Source: Trematomus loennbergii (taxonomy: Eukaryota; Chordata; Actinopteri; Perciformes; Nototheniidae). From it: a stretch of DNA of 64,000 nt. Below the pieces are notes generated by a model. That model saw only the letters and a program-made list of their open reading frames with translations, made no database searches and had not been told where the DNA came from. This document shows positions 53,401 to 64,000 of the stretch, one piece after another. Numbering within the stretch: position 1 is the stretch's first letter; each line of letters opens with the position of its first letter. The stretch is taken from NCBI GenBank assembly GCA_012861695.1, contig JAAOOA010000399.1:11412731-11476730 (forward strand). Direction: 5' to 3'. Both the position numbers and the translations under genes were made by a program.

Positions 53401-54981
53401 TGTGAAGTGCTGAGAAACCCTGCAGGGAACTGATAATGAAAACAATCAAGCCAATAATATTGAGATCATACACTATACACAATAATCCCTGTTTAGTTTT
53501 GCTGCAACCTGTGTAAATGTCCTCTGAGTGATAGTTCAGCAGCGTGGGTGCATGTTTCTATGTGTGTGTTGGTTGCCAGCTTGAAAAATTACGCAATCCT
53601 TCAACCAGCCACCATTAGCCGATTGACCAATCATGCATCCTCTGCTAGATTCATTCCCCAATTAGCCAACTTGAAGTGGAAACTTGAGTTTTCAGTTAAA
53701 TTATGGGCAAGGAAACAGAACTGATGATAACAGTATGATGAGCCCTGACTCACAATTTCAAAATGTCGAAGTTACCCTGAAACGGAGATGTCAGTTTACC
53801 ATCAAGTTAGTGATTAACAAACCAAAAAAGATCATAAGGACTACATAAATCTAACATTGATGACCTCCACATGGTGCTTGTACATATTTAGCTCAGGCTG
53901 GAAAACCGCTGTTCCCCCATATATTTGAAATATGTCAGCTTTAAACATATCAAATGGGCCTGGATTAGCTTTGGATCCTGAGGATAATAATGTTGTTCCA
54001 ATCTTGATATATATTTAAAATGTAAAATAATAAGTAAATAAAATCAGTGTTCTTTTTGTGCGACAAGATAATCCGATTTCATCCATCTATCAGTCTAACT
54101 GCCATCCCGGGTATTTATTAAATATTCTAACCACAAAGCGTGTTTTATTCTTCGAGAGACATTTAATTTTCAAACTATCTGTGTTACTTAATTATATTTG
54201 GGGAAGAGGACAGTTAATATAAGATTAGTTTGATATATTTTTGGTTCCAGTCTACAGCTTTTATCTGGGATACAGTTTTGTGTTGGGCATATTATACACA
54301 CAAATAAAATGATTAATGAATACATTTTTAAATAAATTGAACTTGTGATAAAAACTCTGCCTTGAACACCACTCATGCCACTGACACACTGTCATTTCAG
54401 AGACGACAAACAGGTCAATGTACCCCTGTAATAAGGTAACTGTAAAATAATTAAAATCATCAGACACACCTTTACACTTGGCAACATATTACAGCCTATT
54501 TTTGGCTGCAGCTGGAATGGAAACCTTGGATGGCCACTCTGCTGGGTGCCCTTGGTCCGAGCAGCGAACCAGACACAAAGGCTTCTGTAAATCAGACAAT
54601 ATATTGTAAACTAGAAGAATCGAGAAGAATTCACCTTTAGGCCTACCTCATGGGTATTTTGACTCTCAGATACCGGTCAATGGCGATGGCCAGGAGCGCT
54701 AGTATTGAACTTTGAGTGAGGACGAGCACTGTGCAGGCGACCAGCAGGCAACTGTAGAAGTGCGTCCGGAGTCCGATGCTGATGGTTATGGCGAGGGGGA
54801 TGACAAGAGCCCCGACCGCAATGTCAGCCAAGGCCAGGGAGACGATGAAACAGAACGTGGTGTCTCTCAGAGACCGGTTAATACGCACAGCCCAGACCAC
54901 CATCACGTTACCGATGACAGACGACAAGGCGATCACCACCTCCATCCCGATGTAGAGAGCTTTAGAGGAAGGCAGAGCCAT
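49784..54981 (-). CDS. adora1: Adenosine A1 receptor, three coding exons
   Basis: This is a class A GPCR that couples adenosine to Gi/o at the plasma membrane. Coding exons on the minus strand are 54981-54647 (TM1-TM3), 51124-50830 (TM4-TM5) and 50161-49784 (TM6-TM7, helix 8 and tail), about 335 residues against 326 in human. Seen features: [18 protein letters not shown] in TM2, [10 protein letters not shown] after TM3, CEFE in ECL2 (Phe and Glu that contact adenosine), [12 protein letters not shown] in TM6 (Asn 6.55), [18 protein letters not shown] in TM7/helix 8. The start at 54981 has a strong Kozak context (aacATGg) and aligns with the family start. The open frame extends 5' to an ATG at 55164 in weak context, probably 5' UTR. 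The tail ends in an Asp run. The intron between TM5 and TM6 is additional to the usual single coding-region intron. Teleosts may have a and b copies; I cannot say which this is. Confidence 0.95.
50248..50791 (-). repeat. TTAA-flanked MITE related to family A, carrying 5.8S rRNA sequence
   Basis: TTAA at both boundaries (50248-50251 and 50788-50791) with inverted ends GGTCCCCTATTATACT and TAGCATAATAGGTGACC. Next to the left end it shares aaaacatgtct, tgaagt and ATACCAAACAGATC with family A copy 2. It lies inside the 668-nt adora1 intron between coding exons 2 and 3. Removing it leaves an intron of about 130 nt. Confidence 0.82.
50349..50399 (-). pseudogene. 5.8S rRNA 5'-end fragment inside the MITE
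   Basis: On the minus strand these 51 nt match, without a mismatch that I can see, the beginning of vertebrate 5.8S rRNA from about nucleotide 3 to 53 (ACTCTTAGCGGTGGATCACT, then the segment including TCGATGAAGAACGCAGCTAG). The comparison is from memory of the highly conserved rRNA. The remaining two thirds of 5.8S are absent, so it is not a functional rRNA gene. It begins immediately after the CAGATC landmark of the transposon. Confidence 0.88.
50830..51124 (-). CDS. adora1: adora1 coding exon 2 (TM4-TM5)
   Basis: It encodes (S)[50 protein letters not shown] and the TM5 end, finishing HKHLNKK before gtgagg in phase 0. Confidence 0.95.
51125..54646 (-). other. adora1 intron 1 (3.5 kb)
   Basis: Separates the TM1-TM3 exon from the TM4 exon, the intron position known in mammalian adenosine receptors. 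No further exon or clear repeat is visible. Confidence 0.7.
54647..54981 (-). CDS. adora1: adora1 coding exon 1 (N-terminus to DRY)
   Basis: It encodes [20 protein letters not shown] to RYLRVKIPM and ends ATGAG before gtaggcc, phase 2. The split codon completes as AGC (Ser) where mammalian A1 has Arg. N-terminus is short with no signal peptide, as usual for A1. Confidence 0.95.
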
Positions 54982-57829
<2,848 letters not shown>

Positions 57830-57920
<91 letters not shown>

Positions 57921-57930
57921 GTGTGTGGGT
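57830..57930. repeat. GT microsatellite, right half, with G run
   Basis: (GT)n from 57830 to about 57903, then about 17 consecutive G, then a mixed GTGTGGGT tract that leads into the tandem duplication. Confidence 0.95.
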
Positions 57931-58800
57931 GTGTGTGTGTGGGTGCACAAATGGAGAGATTGAACTTTTGTTCAAGGCATTACCTCTGCAGTGTTGTAAT
58001 ATTATATCTCTCTGGAACAACCACATGTTTATGATACATGACAACGATTTTTTTATGTGATTCAGCGAGCCTGTCTAAACAGCAGAAATCTCAAACTCTC
58101 TCATAAAGCATGCTCCTCTAAGGCACAGTTCCTCACTCAATGCCACACAACTCTTTTTATAAGAGGAGTCATGGGAGAAATACCAAGTTTTTCAAATAAA
58201 TTATTTCCTCCCATAATGTTTGTGTAGATTGCATGGGGAGTCCAAACAGAGACAGGGATCAGCAGGAGTGTCACGCAGTATCTGGACTGTACTTTAATTG
58301 AGACAGAATGTGACAAGGACTATTTTTCACAACAGCAAGAGACGGTGTGGTGTGTGTGGGGGGGTGGGGGGGGTGTGTGGGTGTGTGTGTGTGGGTGCAC
58401 AAATGGAGAGATTGAACTTTTGTTCAAGGCATTACCTCTGCAGTGTTGTAATATTATATCTCTCTGGAACAACCACATGTTTATGATACATGACAACGAT
58501 TTTTTTATGTGATTCAGCAGCCTGTCTAAACAGCAGAAATCTCAAACTCTCTCATAAAGCATGCTCCTCTAAGGCACAGTTCCTCACTCAATGCCACACA
58601 ACTCTTTTTATAAGAGGAGTCATGGGAGAAATACCAAGTTTTTCAATAAATTATTTCCTCCCATAATGTTTGTGTAGATTGCATGGGGAGTCCAAACAGA
58701 GACAGGGATCAGCAGGAGTGTCACGCAGTATCTGGACTGTACTTTAATTGAGACAGAATGTGACAAGGACTATTTTTCACAACAGCAAGAGACGGTGTGT
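57905..58800. repeat. Two-copy tandem duplication, unit about 450 bp
   Basis: The segment from the G run and GTGTGGGTG through gggtgcacaaatggagagat to aacagcaagagacggtgtg occurs twice, offset by 450-453 bp (for example gcacaaatgg at 57944 and 58397; gacggtgtg at 58341 and 58791). I see only about three single-base indels between the copies. It is non-coding. Confidence 0.93.
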
Positions 58801-60313
58801 TTAGAAAGGTTTAGTTAAGTCTTTTCCAGTGAGAGAGTAAAGTTGCAATGATACTTCAGTACAACAGATCTTTCTAAATGTTCCTACTTCATATAATTTA
58901 CTTTGATTTAAGTCAAAGCAACTGGGTCATTGTCATGCAGAGGTCAAAAGAAACTGCAACGCACCATATCTGGACATTTAAAAGTGTAATATGTATTGTG
59001 GAATCATGTAGTTTGGTGTAGCATTACCCTACCAAACAAAGTGGGGCACTCATACTGTACACTGTTAACAGTACTACATAGAGGGTGATTTAATTGGACT
59101 GAAGCTGATATGAGTTGAATGCACTGTATGAAGGCCCAGCAGATCAATAAAATGAAACTAATAAAGGCAAGATTATGTAATAGCCTCATAACATTGCATT
59201 ACTGAATCCATAATACTGCGTTCCAATTTAAACTCATTACATTTATTCCACATGTTGCAATCAGACTTTTGTTTACGACTTAACTATTGCCCATGGGTTC
59301 AAAGGAGACAAAAACGATGGTGAAACAAGAACAAGAGTCCATTGTTAGTGCTGTTAATAATCAGACAAATCTATGCTCCTAAACTATTACTGTGCACTAT
59401 GTGTATACAATATGCATACACCTGTCAGAACATCAAAAGAACTGATCAAAACTGAATCACCCAAATATTATCACCTTCTAATATAGTCTGAAGACTTGCT
59501 TCACCCAGCACGGCCACCTGGTTATTTAAGGGAAATAGTATAAAAAGAGTATCATCTTTTCTTTGTAACTTGCTACAGTTTATTATTTGAAAGAGCCACG
59601 TTTTTAGCACCTTTTTTCTATACATCAGTAATTTATCTGAAAGCAACCATTCCTCTCTTGGGTTTCTAAGAAATGAACCTTCCCAGGCCTGCTGGGTGTA
59701 TGCCAGCTTGTGTTGAGGTCCATTGTGTTGAAACTGTGCGGCAGCTGCTGAAGCATGATCATTTAGAGAGTGAACGTGCAGCTCCTCATCAACACTCTCC
59801 AGCCCTTCATCAATGAAGGGAATTGTTCAGACACATGACCAAGCCTTAAATTACGTGCACTTCATTTGCTGCAGGGTGCAACTAAGTATGAGAAACAACC
59901 GGTAATCTCAGAAACGACTAAAATTGGTAATAAGATTTCAAATAATTCTGTCTGTGAAGGTAAGATTAAATACAAACATCTAATTTGCCTCTCTGACCAG
60001 CAGCTGCTTATGGAGAATGCTGAGAAAGCTGCATTCATTTTTGCAACGCTGAAGAACCGCAGCAAACAAATACTTCCTGTTTCCACTTTCAGCGTTGGAT
60101 AAATTAATTACAAATAATGGTGTGTGAAGGTCAATTTCAACAGAGAAGCTTGGAAGCTTTTATATGGTACGTAGTGATGAAGACATTTTAACACTTTACT
60201 CATGCCTCATAATTGTACAGGAAGACATTTAATTCAGTATAAAAAGTCACGTTGACTTACACTTGCGAACAATTGTTTTTATTGAACAGTATAACGTCAG
60301 AAGAGATGTTTTG
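58801..60313. other. Intergenic, no recognised feature
   Basis: AT-rich DNA between the duplication and the nested transposons; no exon-like segment found. Confidence 0.45.
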
Positions 60314-61064
60314 CTTAAAGGGGACCGATCATGCAAAATGCACTTTTGTACGTCTTTTATACATGAATATGTGTCCCCGGTGTTCCAGGGAACTCACCAA
60401 GTGTCAGAAAACACAACCCTCTCTATTTTCCTCCATACCAAATCTCTAAAAAAGGGGCTGCAACGGATCTGATAAAAACTGATCCAGATTTGAACACTTT
60501 CCTGACGTCAGGACGGTGGCGCTACGGCTATTGGGCCAACTCCACCAATCAGGAGGAGACAGCCACGGCCATTGCCGTTCGAAAGCCCTGGAGACGCTGT
60601 AGTACATATGCCAGGCCTGTAGATGGTGCTGTTCTCACAGAATCTGCCCTTGCAAAAACAGAGCTAAAAAATGTCAAATTGAGCAAAATGAGGCATGATC
60701 TGTTTGGTATTTTTGAAAAAAAAAAAAGTATAAATATGCCTTATATAGGTATGGTCCTACCAGAGGTGGGGACTCGAGTCACATGACTTGACTCGAGTCA
60801 GACTCGAGTCGCATATTTTTTTACTTGAGACTTGCTTGACTAACATTGATAAAAGACTTGACTTTGACTTGGTATTCATGACTTGAGACTTGACTTAAGC
60901 TTGAGACAGATGACTTGAAAGGACTTGTCTGTTTAAAATTAAATATTTGCGTTTGTTTTGTAGTGAGATATTACGTATAGTTTTTTCGAAAAACGTGATT
61001 GGATGATTATAGCGCCGTGCGCACAAACCTGGCAACCCACTAGACGGCAGGAGCGTCAGTTAAC

Positions 61065-61240
61065 ATGGCAGCGGCTAGCGTTACTCCAAAAATAGTGACG
61101 TTTGGATTCAAGGATTATGTTGTCGATGACGCTAATAAGAAGAGAACAGCGGTATGCAGGGTCTGTAGCATAAAGATCGGTGACACGACCACCAAAACAT
61201 CCAACTTCATTCGTCACTACAAAAAAACCCACAGAGAAAG
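61065..61240 (+). CDS. BED-type zinc finger, first exon of hAT transposase (remnant)
   Basis: ATG at 61065 opens MAAASVTPKIVTFGFKDYVV and a BED finger with AVCRVC (Cys pair) and HYKKTH (His pair), spacing as in zf-BED/ZBED proteins. The exon stops at an excellent donor (GAAAG then gtgcgtg at 61241). Without splicing, it ends 7 codons later. The rest of the transposase is missing, because the downstream DNA is a different inserted element. BED fingers bind DNA at transposon ends; here only that domain could be made. Confidence 0.7.
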
Positions 61241-61350
61241 GTGCGTGAATGTGTTGTGTTAGCTAGAAAGCTAACGTTAAGTTTAAGCTACGTTAGACTT
61301 GGTTTCAAATCGATTAAGCATTACAAAGAGAAGACAAAACAGTAAATGAA

Positions 61351-62299
61351 CACTAGAACCGCCAAGGGATTCATTTTGACTAACCCGATACTGACGGGCT
61401 GTCAGGAGAGGGAGAGAGAGAGAGGAAAAGAGATGCCCGTTACGACTGAATAAACGGGTTTGAACTCAAATGCACGACTCACAGGTTTTAACAAAAAAGG
61501 TTTATTCAAACCAAAGCTCTACTACAGAGGTCAAAATACTAAATAACTCTTAACGTGGAAAAACAGTTTCAAAACAAAATCACTCTTAATGAGGAAAAAC
61601 TCTAACAAAACAAAATCACTTCAATGAGGAAAAAACACTAGGAGCATGGATAACTAAATTCTCAGAAAACAAGACGTGGCTCAAAGCTCTGCTTGGGATT
61701 TTACCTGGCATGATACACTGGTGGTTAGTCACAGGAAACGAAACGAACTGGCACAGGACAAAGGGAGACGAGGACAATAAATACACCAGGTAATGGGGAA
61801 CAGGTGGAAACAATCAGGGGCGGGGTCGACAATCACAGGTGTGGGAGACACACAAGAAAGGGAGGTCAGAGTATCTGAAACGAGAGTGAAGGTTACTATT
61901 AAAAGATAAAGGGGAAAATCACTAGACAAAGACAAAAACACTAAACTAAACTAACATAATTTGCGAGAGATGACAATGCCTCGTTTATTTCCCCTGTGTT
62001 ATTATCAGAAGTTACTGTAAACTTTTGAATAATGTAGTTCATCTACTTTTAGTAGTTTGTTTAAATGTTTTAATTATGTTGTTTTGTTTGTAGAAGTGCA
62101 TCATTCCTTGATTTATTGTAAAATGAATCTGAACTTTTTGATCTGTTATGATGATAAACTGAAGCAATTTCTAAATTAACCCAATTAACTGAGTTTTAAA
62201 TCGTCCTACTTAGTTTATAAGGAAATTATGAAGAGGAACAAATTAAATGATTTGAAAATGATATCTATGTAGGTGCTGATGCTGTTGGCGGTTCTAGTG
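61351..62299. mobile_element. Innermost TIR element, 949 bp, piggyBac-like
   Basis: Perfect 15-bp inverted ends, CACTAGAACCGCCAA and TTGGCGGTTCTAGTG. The right side is followed by TTAA and the left is preceded by TGAA, consistent with a TTAA target with one change. Inside is an imperfect tandem repeat of about 36 bp (aacaaaatcact, aatgaggaaaaa) at about 61545-61640. No transposase ORF. Confidence 0.8.
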
Positions 62300-62774
62300 T
62301 TAACAGACATTTAAATTAAATATGTGTAATGGCAAATGCCATATATCATTTTCTTACCTGGAATTCTGCCTTTTTGAACAGACTTTTTGATTGAGTCCTA
62401 GCTATATTGTCTGCAGTTCTAGGGTTAATATTAATCTAATATGATTGTCATCGGTCTAAATTAGGTTTCAAATGATTAACTGTGTATGTAATGAAGATCA
62501 TAGTGTGGGTTAAATCCATTTTCATAACCACTGTCTTTTAACTGATTTAAATGCGGAAACTGGGCTTATTCATCAGAATTTTGTATGACTTGACTTGACT
62601 TGACTTGACCTGAGCAATGACTTGACTTGACTTGCTTGACTCTCACCACAGTGACTTGGGACTTGCTTGATACTTGTAGGTCAAGACTTGAGACTTGCTC
62701 ATGACTTGCACATGTAGGACTTACTCCCACCTCTGGGTCCTACACTATATTATAGCATGATAGGTCCACTTTAA

Positions 62775-64000
62775 GTTTACTTCAATGTAAACACTTAATT
62801 AAGTAGGCAGTATGCAGTGCATACGCATTGATGATGTAGTATGCAGAATATGTGAGTATGCACATTCTAACAGAACCCTTACCAACCTTTAAAAACAACA
62901 TTTTCCTATGAGACTTGTTGCCTCTTCAGGCTTTGGCCAGCTCTCACTTTTCTGTAAAAACACTGTTTATTTAATGGGTAAAAGTTGAATGGAAAAGTGC
63001 CCAAAACTACAGATCAAACACATGTCTCTCAGGATCATCATGGCATGGCTCCAGTCAGCATCCGTACTGTTTGTTCCCCTGGCATCTCCCATGTGTGCTG
63101 CATCAGTGGGTAACCATCCAGATTCTGTGTGCCTCCAGTAATTCCTCCCCTGTTTTCCTACAACTATAAAAGCACATACCAGATGCTCTTTTATCTTTTT
63201 ATCTTTTTATCAAGGTGTTGTTCCTCAAAAATCAATATGTTAACCTTTTCCCTTTTCGTATCTTTTAGTAATCGTCTCCCTGCATACATTTTCCATGAAA
63301 ACAAAGATTGCCAGTTCTTTCAGATACAAACTGAAAGTATTTACTTTCACTTGTTTGATATGAAGAAATCAAAAATGTGTTTTTTTTTTTTAAATCCTGT
63401 TACGAAAAATGGTCACAGGAAGATTGTGACACAATTTCCTTCCAAAATCATAATCTAATCAAGCCAGATATCAGAACAGTTGGAACATTGTATTTATGGC
63501 TTCTGTCCTGATGAGACTTCCAGAGAAACGTATTTCAGTCTCTTGTGGCTGTAGAAAGTCTGATACCATCAGAAGGAGTAAACCAAGCACATGAAGGTTC
63601 ATTTTATTTACATCTCTTTTAATTAAGACTATTCTTGAGGTTGCTGAGACATTATATATACTAATAAAAACTTTTTAAGACATACAGCATGTCTCCATCG
63701 CCCTTTATCTATTAGGAAACTTATCAAAACATTTCTCAAATCTGTGACCTTGACTGTTGCACGGAGTAAACATGGAGGAGAGGAGGTATAGTTCAAGTAG
63801 AAGCATCAAGCTGGATTCAAGTGAAGATGGAGAGGAGATTGAAAGTGTCAGGGATGGGAAGAGTAAATAAGTTCAAGGTAGATGGTGAGAGAAGAGATCA
63901 TCAACAACAGATGCCCAAACCTCAACACTTCCTGCATACAAAGACTGTAGAGCCACAATAACTGTTTGCAAGGCTAAATTAAATCCTTATTTAGGAAAGA
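62775..64000. other. Terminal intergenic stretch
   Basis: No gene or repeat that I can name. Open frames here are short and AT-driven. Confidence 0.45.

Larger units (their letters stand above)
60761..62735 (+). mobile_element. hAT transposon with BED-finger exon, 1975 bp
   Basis: Inverted ends CAGAGGTGGG and CCCACCTCTG are bordered by the perfect 8-bp duplication GGTCCTAC (60753-60760 and 62736-62743), the hallmark of hAT. Many GACTTG/ACTCGAGTC motifs crowd both subterminal regions and could be transposase-binding sites (inference). Only a first transposase exon is left; no catalytic or dimerisation domain is visible, so it should be non-autonomous. Confidence 0.9.
60314..62774 (+). mobile_element. 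Family A MITE, copy 3, interrupted by nested transposons
   Basis: Outer ends TTAAAGGGGACCGATCATGC (60314) and TAGCATGATAGGTCCACTTTAA (end 62774) match copies 1 and 2 and are bounded by TTAA. The element's own sequence is 60314-60760 and 62736-62774; everything between is a hAT insertion. Confidence 0.88.

Overview
The window is a piece of a teleost fish nuclear genome. The evidence is intron-rich vertebrate genes (a copine, a Bcl-2 family member and an adenosine A1 receptor), AT-rich non-coding DNA, long GT/CA microsatellites, and a dense load of short terminal-inverted-repeat transposons of the kind common in ray-finned fish. The species cannot be named from the sequence alone.

Layout. Positions 1-22446 (+) hold the 3' half of a copine gene, best matched to cpne8. 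Eleven exons run from the end of the second C2 domain through the whole von Willebrand A-like domain to the stop codon. The first C2 domain and the start lie upstream of the window. Positions 22447-41280 contain no gene I can support, but do contain a 1.08 kb TIR element (24863-25945), a TTAA-flanked element (37462-38113) and one decayed coding-like fragment (about 29950-30413). Positions 41346-43793 (+) hold a compact four-exon gene for a BCL2L15 (Bfk)-like protein, with an ETS site just upstream and a poly(A) signal near 44997. Positions 49784-54981 (-) hold an adenosine A1 receptor gene (adora1) in three coding exons. Positions 57336-58800 are a microsatellite region split by a transposon and followed by a tandem duplication of about 450 bp. 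Positions 60314-62774 are three transposons nested inside each other, one with a BED-finger exon of a hAT transposase. The rest is intron or intergenic DNA.

The three genes do not form a pathway. Copines are calcium-dependent phospholipid-binding proteins, BCL2L15 is an apoptosis-related Bcl-2 relative, and adora1 is a Gi-coupled receptor. Their adjacency is genomic neighbourhood only.

The most unusual feature is a perfect-looking 51-nt piece of the 5' end of 5.8S rRNA inside a TTAA-flanked non-autonomous transposon. That transposon fills most of the small intron in the third intracellular loop region of adora1. The fragment lies in the sense orientation of the receptor transcript. Nearby relatives of the same transposon carry unrelated sequence at that position, so this looks like captured rDNA. 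Two splice junctions (one in cpne8, one in bcl2l15) do not keep frame with their best donor and acceptor sites and deserve checking against RNA or reads.
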